DNA of 10,024 nucleotides from Chloroflexota bacterium (GTDB lineage Bacteria > Chloroflexota > Dehalococcoidia > SM23-28-2 > RBG-16-64-32): NCBI GenBank assembly GCA_022563285.1, contig JADFNQ010000030.1, forward strand, positions 1-10,024, given 5' to 3'. Below, one piece after another: positions 1-5,545 of the stretch. A program made the position numbers and the translations under genes. The notes below the pieces were generated by a model that saw only the letters and a program-made list of their open reading frames with translations, did no database searches and was not told where the DNA came from. Positions within the stretch are counted from its first letter, which is position 1, and the number at the start of each line of letters is the position of its first letter.

Positions 1-277
1 CATCACCCTTCCGCTCGCCATACTGGCGGAGGCCGCCATCAGCTTCCTCGGCGTCGGCGTGCCCGTGCCCACCCCTTCCTGGGGCGCCGACCTCACCGGA
101 CCAAACCGTGAGAGCGCCCTCTCCGGCAGCTGGTGGCCGGTGTTCTTCCCCGGCCTCGCCCTGAGCCTGGTCGTGCTCGGCTTCAACATGCTGGGCGATG
201 CCTTCCGCGATATTTCGGATCCGCGCCTCCGCGGCGCCCTGGGCGCTGGCGGCGAAAAGGGCGGCACCGGGCTGTAG
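1..277 (+). CDS. Peptide/nickel-type ABC transporter permease (DppC/OppC family), C-terminal part
   Basis: Only the last 91 residues are in the window; the frame is open from base 2 and stops with TAG at 275-277. The fragment carries the C-terminal signature of DppC/OppC inner-membrane permeases: an AILAEAAISFLGVGV segment, then PTPSWG, a variable loop, WWPVFFPGLALSLVVLGFN as the last membrane helix, and the family-typical ending LGDAFRDISDPRLR. In this family the permease pairs with a DppB-type partner and two ATPases to import oligopeptides, nickel or related substrates delivered by a lipoprotein binding protein; those genes would lie before the window. The C-terminal tail after PRLR is Gly-rich and unstructured. 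Substrate cannot be told from this piece. The stop codon sits inside a short perfect dyad at 267-282. Confidence 0.9.
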   Translation, partial: ITLPLAILAEAAISFLGVGVPVPTPSWGADLTGPNRESALSGSWWPVFFPGLALSLVVLGFNMLGDAFRDISDPRLRGALGAGGEKGGTGL

Positions 278-282
278 CCCGG
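267..282. terminator. Short GC-rich dyad over the permease stop codon
   Basis: CCGGGCT (267-273) and AGCCCGG (276-282) are perfect inverted repeats with a 2-nt centre, and the TAG stop of the permease lies within. There is no T-run after it on either strand. It lies between two convergent reading frames, so it could slow transcription from both sides, but without a U-tract it is only a weak terminator candidate and may be chance in GC-rich DNA. Confidence 0.25.
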
Positions 283-288
283 CCCGGC

Positions 289-471
289 CTATCGTTCCCG
301 CAGGAACTCCTCGATCCGTCTCCGCAGCCCGTCCCGCGCCGCCCGGAAGGCGTCCAGCCCGGGCACGCCCCTCGCCTCCGCGTCCGCCGGGTCTTCCCCG
401 TCCCAATGGATACGCTCTCCGCCGCCGGGAAACACCGGCCAGCGCTTACTAAGAGGCAGACTGGCGCCTTG
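289..471 (-). pseudogene. C-terminal fragment of arsenate reductase / LMW protein-tyrosine-phosphatase family (ArsC, thioredoxin type)
   Basis: Reading the minus strand back from a TAG stop at 289-291, the frame contains WPVFPGGGERIHWDGEDPAD followed by about 30 residues ending in an amphipathic helix, RRRIEEFLRER. This matches the C-terminal third of thioredoxin-coupled ArsC proteins, where a CPVFPG...HW...DPA block is followed by a helix of the AFRxxRDxxRxRIxxFL type. The similarity covers about 289-444, some 51 residues. Upstream, the frame holds only a few unrelated codons and then a stop (TAA, 472-474). The N-terminal CX5R phosphate loop and the rest of the protein are absent, and the Cys usual before PVFPG is Trp here. 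I see no start codon or ribosome site for it. It is best read as a decayed remnant convergent with the permease gene; the promoter of the next gene occupies its upstream edge. Confidence 0.65.
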
Positions 472-478
472 TTATAAT
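470..478 (+). promoter_or_regulatory. Extended -10 promoter for the membrane protein gene
   Basis: TGT followed by a perfect TATAAT (473-478) makes a TGN-extended -10 element. No good -35 lies at 16-19 nt upstream, which is tolerable for an extended -10. Transcription would start near 485, giving a leader of about 30-43 nt before the coding start. Confidence 0.55.
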
Positions 479-527
479 TTGCAGTGACCGCGCATATCTC
501 GCGCAAGTAAGGAGGATGGGCAAGGGG

Positions 528-1127
528 ATGCAAAATGCATTCCGCTTCGGTTATAGCCTGGCTGTGGCTATTCTGTTCGTGCTGTTCGTCATTCTGGGCA
601 TCCGGACGTTCTACGACGAGCCCGAGGGGCCAGAGCACCCGGAGGAGCGGTTCGGCTTCGAGCCGTTCCCGGCCGGGCCGATCTTCTGCGAGCCGGACGG
701 TCGCTGCTTTAACGATAGGACTGGGGAGGAGTTGACCGAAGAGGAAGCACGCCAAGCGCGCCAGGAGCAGATTGAGAGGGAGGAGGAGTCCCAGCGGGAG
801 TTCGAGGAGTTTGAGAAGGAGCGGCAGGCGTTCATATCTGATGAGCGGGCGCCCTACCATCGGAACGTGTTCATCGTGGCCCAACTGCTGGGTGTAGCGG
901 CGATTGCCGTGGGGCTGTACCTTTTCCGGCGCGTCGAGGGGATACCGTTGGGGCTGCTGTTGGGCGGCCTGGGAGTCGTGATCTTCGGCTGGGCTCAGGC
1001 CGTCGAGGACTTCGGGGAGATAGGGATGGCCCCGCTGTTCGTGACTGTGACGATCGGCCTGGCGATCGTTCTGGCGGCGGGATACCAGTTTCTGCGGCTT
1101 GCCGCCCCCGGCGCCAAGGATGGCTAG
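528..1127 (+). CDS. Hypothetical four-TM membrane protein with Glu-rich coiled-coil loop
   Basis: I do not recognise this family. From the ATG at 528 it is 199 residues; an in-frame ATG at 516 would add MGKG, but it directly abuts the AAGGAGG ribosome site at 509-515 with no spacer. The 528 start sits 12 nt behind that site and is preferred. Order of parts: TM1 (about 9-24), an 85-residue hydrophilic segment, TM2 (113-132), TM3 (139-156), TM4 (168-190), then a short charged tail. The hydrophilic segment has a Pro/Glu-rich start, a pair CEPDGRC (Cys 54 and 60) that could form a disulfide or bind metal, then a strongly acidic predicted coiled coil (about 68-102, rich in EEE/QRE/EKE). It has its own promoter at 470-478 and appears monocistronic. 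Possible roles such as a sensor, a stress membrane protein or a scaffold are speculation. Being expressed seems likely given the strong promoter and ribosome site. Confidence 0.8.
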   Translation: MQNAFRFGYSLAVAILFVLFVILGIRTFYDEPEGPEHPEERFGFEPFPAGPIFCEPDGRCFNDRTGEELTEEEARQARQEQIEREEESQREFEEFEKERQAFISDERAPYHRNVFIVAQLLGVAAIAVGLYLFRRVEGIPLGLLLGGLGVVIFGWAQAVEDFGEIGMAPLFVTVTIGLAIVLAAGYQFLRLAAPGAKDG

Positions 1128-1154
1128 GGCGGTCTCAGGCTGTGTGTTATCTCC

Positions 1155-1184
1155 TTGACCCCTTTTGGAGCCCCATGCTAGACT
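1155..1184 (+). promoter_or_regulatory. Promoter of tRNA-His
   Basis: TTGACC (1155-1160), an 18-nt spacer ending in TGC, and TAGACT (1179-1184) form a good sigma70-type promoter with an extended -10. The predicted start is near 1191, leaving a 39-nt leader before the tRNA. That leader holds the terminator-like hairpin at 1194-1220. Confidence 0.6.
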
Positions 1185-1193
1185 TCCGTTGCG

Positions 1194-1220
1194 GCCCCGT
1201 CCGGCGCGGGGCTTTCTTCT
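1194..1220 (+). terminator. Terminator-like hairpin with T-rich tail, upstream of tRNA-His
   Basis: GCCCCG (1194-1199), a 7-nt loop, CGGGGC (1207-1212) and then TTTCTTCT (1213-1220) have the layout of a Rho-independent terminator. It lies 67 nt after the stop of the membrane-protein gene, so it could end that transcript. It also lies downstream of the tRNA-His promoter and before the tRNA, so transcripts of tRNA-His would have to pass through it. The T-tract is interrupted by C, so termination may be partial. Confidence 0.5.
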
Positions 1221-1229
1221 CGCACGCGT

Positions 1230-1307
1230 GGTGGGCGTCGCCTAGTGGTCTAAGGCGCCAGGTTGTGGCCCTGGAGATCGAGGGTTCGAATCCCTCCGTC
1301 CACCCCA
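1230..1307 (+). tRNA. tRNA-His (anticodon GTG) with encoded G-1 and CCA
   Basis: A full cloverleaf can be drawn. The acceptor GTGGGCG (1231-1237) pairs with CGTCCAC (1297-1303) with one G-T wobble. The anticodon stem CCAGG/CCTGG holds the loop TTGTGGC, giving anticodon GTG. The T arm is GAGGG-TTCGAAT-CCCTC (1280-1296). The base before the acceptor, G1230, faces discriminator C1304, the G-1:C73 pair that is the histidine identity element, and CCA is encoded at 1305-1307. The gene ends 29 nt before the convergent end of mgtE, with no terminator hairpin visible between them. Confidence 0.97.
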
Positions 1308-1336
1308 ACCCCCCTTCCCCCATTCGCCGCGCCTTA

Positions 1337-2689
1337 CTATGTTAGCTGGTTGATCAGCAGCGCTCCCAGGCCCAGCAGGAACAGGAAGCCCAGCACGTCC
1401 GTGAACGCCGTAAGGAAGATGCCGGAGGCGATCGCCGGGTCCAGCTTCAGGGCGCGCAGACCGAGAGGGATCACCGCCCCGAACAGTCCCGCCGCCAGCA
1501 TGTTGAGCAGGAGCGCCAGGCCTACCACTAGCCCCCACCACGGCTCCCCCTGCCAGGCCCAGGCCACGGCGCCGATGAGAGCGCCGAAGATCAGCCCCTT
1601 CATGAACCCGATCGACACCTCCTTCACCAGCACCCGCCTCGCGTCCTCCGGCTGGATCTCCCCCAGCGCCAGGCCTCGGATGACTATCGTGATGCTCTGA
1701 ATCCCTGAGTTGCCTCCCTGGCCGGCTACCACCGGCATGAATACCGCCAGCGCCGCCGCCTTGGCGATCGTGTCCTCAAACACCGCCACCATAGCGGCCG
1801 CCAGGAAGGCGCCCACCAGGTTTATCCCCAGCCAGGGTATGCGGCGCCGCGCCGACACCATGATCGGCGCGTACACGCTATCGTCCGAGGGCAGCCCCAC
1901 CATACGGTACATATCCTCGGTAGCCTCCTCGCTCGCCACCTCCATCGCATCGTCGGCGGTGACGATCCCCTTCAGCACCCGGTCCTCGTCCACTACCGGC
2001 AGCGCCCGCAGCCGGTAGTGCTGGATCAGCCGGGCCACCTCCTCCTGGTCCGTCCCCGGCTCCACCGTAATCGCGTCCTTCGTCATCACCTCCACGATGG
2101 GGGTATCTGGCGCCGAGATCATCAGCTCGCGAAGGTTGACCACGCCCTGCAGGTGGTTCGCGGCGTCAAGCACGTACAGGTAGTACGCCTCGTCCGCCAG
2201 CGGCTTGCGCAGTCGCATAAACGTGATCGCGTGCTGCACGGTCATCTCCGGGTGCAGCGCCACGTAGCCGCGGGTCATCAATCCGCCCGCGCTCTCGTCG
2301 GCGTGCCCCAGGAGCGGCGATATCTCCGGGGCGGTGGTCATGGCGGAGAGCACACGGGCCGCGTCCGAGGGAGGCAGGCTGCGTAGAACATCCGCCGCCA
2401 CATCGTGGCTCGTGCGGTCCAGCACGAGGGCCAGGGTGGCTCTCGGCATACGCGCCGTTACCACTTCACGGGCCTCCTCCTTCAGGTAGTCCAGGAGCTC
2501 CGACATCTGCTCGGTGGAGAGGACCGAAAGGAACGCCTCCTGCAGCTCGGGCTCGAGCCGCTCATAGAGGTCGGCGCGGTCGGCCGGGTGAATGGAGGCG
2601 ATGGCCTTTGCGGCCTCCTCCACGTCGCTGCCGCGGAGCGCCTCTTCGATCCTCTGCGTCAGTTCAGCGGTGTCTTGCTCCGTAGCCAT
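1337..2689 (-). CDS. mgtE: Magnesium transporter MgtE
   Basis: 450 residues, the usual MgtE length. MgtE is a homodimeric, Mg2+-gated inner-membrane channel importing Mg2+. Domains in order: N-terminal helical superhelix domain (about 20-130), CBS1 (about 136-195), CBS2 (about 200-255), a connecting plug helix, then a five-helix pore domain (about 284-450). The pore signature is present as MPVVAGQGGNSGIQS (318-332), where many relatives have GGNAG. TM5 has AFTDVLGF, whose Asp431 aligns by position with the Asp432 that lines the ion path in Thermus thermophilus MgtE. The start is ATG at 2687-2689 with AGGTGA a few bases upstream. It has its own promoter at 2715-2744 and a leader of only about 20 nt, which is too short for an M-box riboswitch. 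It stands alone between two tRNA genes, convergent with tRNA-His and divergent from tRNA-Arg. Confidence 0.97.
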   Translation of the reverse strand: MATEQDTAELTQRIEEALRGSDVEEAAKAIASIHPADRADLYERLEPELQEAFLSVLSTEQMSELLDYLKEEAREVVTARMPRATLALVLDRTSHDVAADVLRSLPPSDAARVLSAMTTAPEISPLLGHADESAGGLMTRGYVALHPEMTVQHAITFMRLRKPLADEAYYLYVLDAANHLQGVVNLRELMISAPDTPIVEVMTKDAITVEPGTDQEEVARLIQHYRLRALPVVDEDRVLKGIVTADDAMEVASEEATEDMYRMVGLPSDDSVYAPIMVSARRRIPWLGINLVGAFLAAAMVAVFEDTIAKAAALAVFMPVVAGQGGNSGIQSITIVIRGLALGEIQPEDARRVLVKEVSIGFMKGLIFGALIGAVAWAWQGEPWWGLVVGLALLLNMLAAGLFGAVIPLGLRALKLDPAIASGIFLTAFTDVLGFLFLLGLGALLINQLT

Positions 2690-2714
2690 ATCTCACCTGC
2701 GTGGGGCCTCGTTC

Positions 2715-2744
2715 ATTAGAGCACAGCCCCCCGCTGTGTCACAA
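2715..2744 (-). promoter_or_regulatory. mgtE promoter with inverted repeat in its spacer
   Basis: On the minus strand, TTGTGA (2739-2744) and TCTAAT (2715-2720) are separated by 18 nt, and TGC precedes the -10. The spacer itself is almost entirely an inverted repeat, CACAGC-5 nt-GCTGTG (2722-2738), which could be an operator or chance. The predicted start is near 2708, giving a leader of about 20 nt. Confidence 0.5.
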
Positions 2745-2765
2745 CGCGCCAGGGGCCGTCCGCGT

Positions 2766-2795
2766 TTGCCGCTCTCTTAAGGGCGATGCTACACT
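2766..2795 (+). promoter_or_regulatory. Promoter of tRNA-Arg
   Basis: TTGCCG (2766-2771), an 18-nt spacer ending in TGC, and TACACT (2790-2795). The form is the same as at the tRNA-His gene: ATGCTA-S-ACT around the -10 (S is G or C). The predicted start, near 2802, falls inside the perfect palindrome 2799-2820. Confidence 0.55.
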
Positions 2796-2798
2796 GAA

Positions 2799-2820
2799 AC
2801 CTGCCTGCCGGCAGGCAGGT
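2799..2820. repeat. 22-bp perfect palindrome
   Basis: ACCTGCCTGCC (2799-2809) is followed directly by its exact reverse complement (2810-2820) with no loop bases. It lies between the -10 of the tRNA-Arg promoter and the tRNA, starting 4 nt after the -10, so it covers the predicted transcription start and ends 7 nt before the tRNA. It could be an operator, a leader element or a copy of a dispersed genomic palindrome; a second copy is not present in this window. Confidence 0.7.
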
Positions 2821-2827
2821 CGGCAGC

Positions 2828-2904
2828 GCCCCCGTAGCTCAATTGGATAGAGCGCCTGGCTTCGGACCAGGAGGTTGTGGGTTCGAGTCCTGCCGGGGGC
2901 GCCA
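2828..2904 (+). tRNA. tRNA-Arg (anticodon TCG) with encoded CCA
   Basis: The acceptor GCCCCCG (2828-2834) pairs fully with CGGGGGC (2894-2900), followed by discriminator G2901 and encoded CCA (2902-2904). The anticodon arm is CCTGG-CTTCGGA-CCAGG, giving anticodon TCG (reads CGA and, by wobble, other CGN codons). The T arm is GTGGG-TTCGAGT-CCTGC with two G-T wobbles. The D loop contains the usual AATTGGAT. It is transcribed away from mgtE. No Rho-independent terminator is evident in the 64 nt after it, which lead into the convergent debranching-enzyme gene. Confidence 0.97.
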
Positions 2905-2968
2905 ACCTTTCGGCTCTGCCGCGTTGATACTCAGAGGGCGCGCCGGCCGACCGATCTCAGCGGGGCGG

Positions 2969-5167
2969 TCAGCGTTGGGGCCAGCGGCGCGCCCGAACCA
3001 GCTCCACCGGCGATGTCTTTCCGATCAGCTCCACCACGGTCCGCGATCCTCGCCGATTATAGATCAGGTCCACCGTCCCTTCGCCCACGCGCACGCCAGA
3101 CAGACGCACGGAGTCCAGCCAGAACGGTAGCCGGGGCCGCACAACGTACAGCCTACCGTGGGGGGCATCCGGCACCAGGCCCAGGATCGACGTCAGCAGG
3201 GAGGGCAGCGCCGCCGCCGAGAACGCTTGAGGCCGGCAGGCGACCGGATAGGGTACGGGCGCGTGGTGCGCGGACCGGGGAGAGCCGCTGAACAGCTCCG
3301 GCAGGCGGTAGTAGGGGAACGTGTAGGCGGCGTCGCACATGGCAGTGGCGATCTCGTTAAGATCCCCCTCCGCCCCGTAGCGTTTGAATCCGGCCATGAT
3401 CAGGGCGTTGTCATGCGGCCAGATCGTCCCCAGGTGGTAGCCCATGGGGTTGTAGCGCCGGGCGCTGCTGCTTATCGTTCGTATCCCCCAGCCACTGAAC
3501 ATGTCGGGTCGCTTTATCCGGTCGATCTGGCGCCGTGCTCTCGCCTGTGTGGGCACTCCGCTCCACTGGAGCTGCCCCGCGTTGGACGTGACGACCCGCG
3601 CGGGCCGCTTGTCAGCGTCCAGGGCAAGAGCGTAGTACCCCTCGGGCATCCAGAAGTCGGCGTTGATCCGCCTGCGCAAGCTGGCGGCCTCCTCCCTGAG
3701 CCGTTGTGCACGCTCTGGATCACCCAGCCCCTCGTACACGTCGGCGATCTTCTGCTTGGCGGCGTACATATAGCCCTGCACCTCCACCATGGCGATAGGC
3801 GGCCTGAGCAGATTTCCGTCCTCGTCTACAATGCTGTCCCAGGAGTCTTTCCAGCCCTGGTTGTCCAGGCCGCGGGGCGCCTTCTTCATGTATTTCAGGT
3901 AGCCATCGCCGTCCGGGTCGCCGTAGCGCTCCATCCAGACCAGGGCCGCGTTAATTGCGGGTTGCAGCTCCTGCATCAGCTCCAAATCACCCGTCCAGCG
4001 GTAGTACTCCGCTGCCAGGAGCACAAACAACGGCGTGGAGTCGACGCTGCCGTAGTAGCGGCCGAAGATCACCTCCCCCGTGTTCGCCATCTCGCTCTGA
4101 CGGACCTCGTGCACGATCTTCCCGGGTTCCTCCTCACGCGCTGGGTCCACCACCTTGCCCTGAAAGCGTGTCAGGCAGCGAAGGACATCCCGCGCCAGCT
4201 GGGGCTTAAGCGCTAGCGTCATCATCGCTGCCAGAGCCGAGTCCCGACCAAACAGGGTATCGTACCAGGGGACGCCTGCGGAGATGTAGCTGAGGTCCGG
4301 TCCCCGTTCGGTCCAGAGCATCCGTAGGTCCGCGATGGAGCGGTCCAGGGCGGCGTTGAACAGTTCGTTGCTGGTGAGCACCTGAGCGCTGGACTCCTTC
4401 CAGCGGCTATGGCTCTCCCTCAAGGACAGTATGGACTGGCGGGTTGAGCCCGTCCCCGTGCCCGCTGTTCGGTCCACTGCTATCGCGACACCGATCTCCT
4501 CGGCCTTTCCCGGTTCGATGTTCAGGTGGAATACAGCCCTGTGGCGGTCCAGGAGGTCCGGCTTACGCCGGAACTGTAATCTGACCTCTCTTGCTACGTC
4601 GTCAAGGCCGCGGTAGGCGAAGGTGACGGCATCTGGATGGAGGCGGGGCGTCAGAAGCCGCCCCCTCCGCTTGCAGCGGATTCCGCGTAGCTCGAACAGG
4701 TCCGCGAAATCCGCGTCGAACTCGTACTGTAGCGTGAGCGTCAGGGGGAGAAGAGCAAAGTTGGTGAGCCGCACGCTCTCCAGGAACCCTTGGTCCAGGA
4801 CACGCTGGCGTCGGATCTCCAGGCTACCGTGGGGCAACGTCTCTCCGCGCTCGTTGATGAGCTCGGGGTTGGTCATCACCTGCTCCTCGCCGAAGCCCAT
4901 CTCGGCGGTGGAGAGGAGGACGATCGGCTCTACGCCGATGAGGGAGACGTCCCAGCCCGAGAGGTAGCGGGTGTCGTTGTGATAGAGGCCAAAGCCGCTA
5001 TCGTTGTTCAGCGGGATGCCACCGTCCGCGTCCGTGAGAAGAAACAGGCCGTCCTCTCGGATGATGAGGGCGTCCCGAATGTCCGCGATGACCCGCGGCT
5101 CCCCTTCAGGGAGCATCCGCCAGGTGACCCCCTGGGTGCCCCGGGTCGGCGTTCGACTCTTAGCCAC
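2969..5167 (-). CDS. Glycogen-debranching / amylo-alpha-1,6-glucosidase-like protein (bacterial GDE_N + GDE_C type)
   Basis: 732 residues beginning at a GTG (5165-5167). The N-terminal beta-rich domain (about 20-240) has the features of the bacterial debranching N-domain: IREDGLFLLTDADGG, then GFGLYHNDTRYLSGW (58-72), then a long strand-rich stretch. The rest (about 265-700) is an (alpha/alpha)6 toroid of the GDE C-terminal type, with GVPWYDTLFGRDS (298-310), GDPDGDGYLKY (416-426), LDNQGWKDSWDSI (434-446), GYHLGTIWPHDN (576-587) and RLPELFSG (621-628). Acidic residues in GRD, KDSWD and PELF are candidate catalytic groups, which I cannot assign firmly. Such proteins are annotated as amylo-alpha-1,6-glucosidases acting on branched alpha-glucans, although many single-module bacterial members are untested. 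There is no signal peptide, so it should be cytoplasmic. The ribosome site is weak (AGGG, 8 nt before the GTG). It diverges from the GT4 gene across a control region with two promoter candidates. Confidence 0.9.
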   Translation of the reverse strand: MAKSRTPTRGTQGVTWRMLPEGEPRVIADIRDALIIREDGLFLLTDADGGIPLNNDSGFGLYHNDTRYLSGWDVSLIGVEPIVLLSTAEMGFGEEQVMTNPELINERGETLPHGSLEIRRQRVLDQGFLESVRLTNFALLPLTLTLQYEFDADFADLFELRGIRCKRRGRLLTPRLHPDAVTFAYRGLDDVAREVRLQFRRKPDLLDRHRAVFHLNIEPGKAEEIGVAIAVDRTAGTGTGSTRQSILSLRESHSRWKESSAQVLTSNELFNAALDRSIADLRMLWTERGPDLSYISAGVPWYDTLFGRDSALAAMMTLALKPQLARDVLRCLTRFQGKVVDPAREEEPGKIVHEVRQSEMANTGEVIFGRYYGSVDSTPLFVLLAAEYYRWTGDLELMQELQPAINAALVWMERYGDPDGDGYLKYMKKAPRGLDNQGWKDSWDSIVDEDGNLLRPPIAMVEVQGYMYAAKQKIADVYEGLGDPERAQRLREEAASLRRRINADFWMPEGYYALALDADKRPARVVTSNAGQLQWSGVPTQARARRQIDRIKRPDMFSGWGIRTISSSARRYNPMGYHLGTIWPHDNALIMAGFKRYGAEGDLNEIATAMCDAAYTFPYYRLPELFSGSPRSAHHAPVPYPVACRPQAFSAAALPSLLTSILGLVPDAPHGRLYVVRPRLPFWLDSVRLSGVRVGEGTVDLIYNRRGSRTVVELIGKTSPVELVRARRWPQR

Positions 5168-5233
5168 GGAAGACCCTATGTATCGGCTCGGGGTCTTGCG
5201 TCGCTAGGGATGAAGCCTGTCAAGCAGTGGTCC

Positions 5234-5248
5234 ACTCACGGAGTGAGT
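5234..5248. repeat. Inverted repeat in the debranching-enzyme leader
   Basis: ACTCAC and GTGAGT flank GGA, a perfect 6-bp dyad with a 3-nt centre. It overlaps a second dyad, AGTGG-T-CCACT (5226-5236), so two alternative pairings share the segment 5234-5236. Both lie downstream of the two minus-strand promoter candidates, hence in the leader RNA or at an operator position. Confidence 0.4.
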
Positions 5249-5269
5249 AATGCATCACTTCACGCGGGA

Positions 5270-5299
5270 ATACTACCCAGGCGGCCCTATACAAGTCAA
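5270..5299 (-). promoter_or_regulatory. Proximal promoter candidate for the debranching-enzyme gene
   Basis: On the minus strand, TTGACT (5294-5299), 18 nt, TAGTAT (5270-5275). The predicted start is near 5263, giving a leader of about 95 nt that contains the dyads at 5226-5248. Confidence 0.45.
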
Positions 5300-5340
5300 G
5301 CTCCGGCCCTGCCCTGGGGCAGTTGTCGGCGTCCCGATGA

Positions 5341-5370
5341 TTGATAAACATCCGCTTTCGGGCCTGTCAA
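5341..5370 (-). promoter_or_regulatory. Distal promoter candidate for the debranching-enzyme gene
   Basis: On the minus strand, a consensus TTGACA (5365-5370), 18 nt, and TATCAA (5341-5346). The -10 is only 4 of 6, but the -35 is perfect and the spacing matches the other promoters of the window. It would give a second, longer leader of about 165 nt. Confidence 0.4.
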
Positions 5371-5496
5371 TACTGAAATGTGCGTAGCCCGCGGGTCCCG
5401 GGGGCTGGGTTGGAGTGGAGCTACAAGACCCAATGGACTTGAGCCGGCGTGTCAGATTCCTGTCCGGCAGCCGAGGGGAGTAACATAACGTCCTTT

Positions 5497-5507
5497 TATG
5501 CTAGAAT
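5497..5507 (+). promoter_or_regulatory. Extended -10 promoter of the GT4 gene
   Basis: TATGC followed by TAGAAT (5502-5507) is close to the ideal extended -10 TATGNTATAAT. No convincing -35 is seen. The predicted start is near 5514, about 32 nt before the ATG. Confidence 0.55.
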
Positions 5508-5545
5508 AGTGGGCGTAACCCGCCCCCCCAAGAGAGAGCCGCCCC

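Larger units (their letters stand above)
5168..5545. other. 378-bp divergent control region between the debranching-enzyme homologue and GT4 genes
   Basis: I see no credible gene here. It holds two minus-strand promoter candidates (5341-5370 and 5270-5299) and one plus-strand candidate (5497-5507). Dyads include AGTGGTCCACT (5226-5236), ACTCAC-GGA-GTGAGT (5234-5248), CTGCCC-TG-GGGCAG (5309-5322) and CCCGCGGG (5388-5395). The stretch between about 5372 and 5496 shows no recognisable site beyond GC-rich short repeats. Confidence 0.6.

Noticed and set aside
516..527. ATG 516 as start of the membrane protein
   Set aside because: AAGGAGG ends at 515, leaving no spacer; the in-frame ATG at 528 gives a workable 12-nt spacer.
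183..884. Long minus-strand open frame across the membrane-protein gene
   Set aside because: It is antisense to the better-supported 528-1127 gene, its product is low-complexity Arg/Leu-rich sequence, and it is in a different frame from the ArsC remnant.
2690..2827. M-box or other Mg2+ riboswitch before mgtE
   Set aside because: The gap is 138 nt, shared with the divergent tRNA-Arg promoter, and the predicted mgtE leader is only about 20 nt.
3158..4216. 352-codon plus-strand frame
   Set aside because: It is the antisense shadow of the debranching-enzyme gene; the product has no motifs and high His/Val/Arg content, as expected from GC-rich antisense frames.
4790..5344. Plus-strand frame running into the divergent control region
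   Set aside because: Most of it is antisense to the debranching-enzyme gene, and the tail over 5168-5344 has no ribosome site or protein-like composition.
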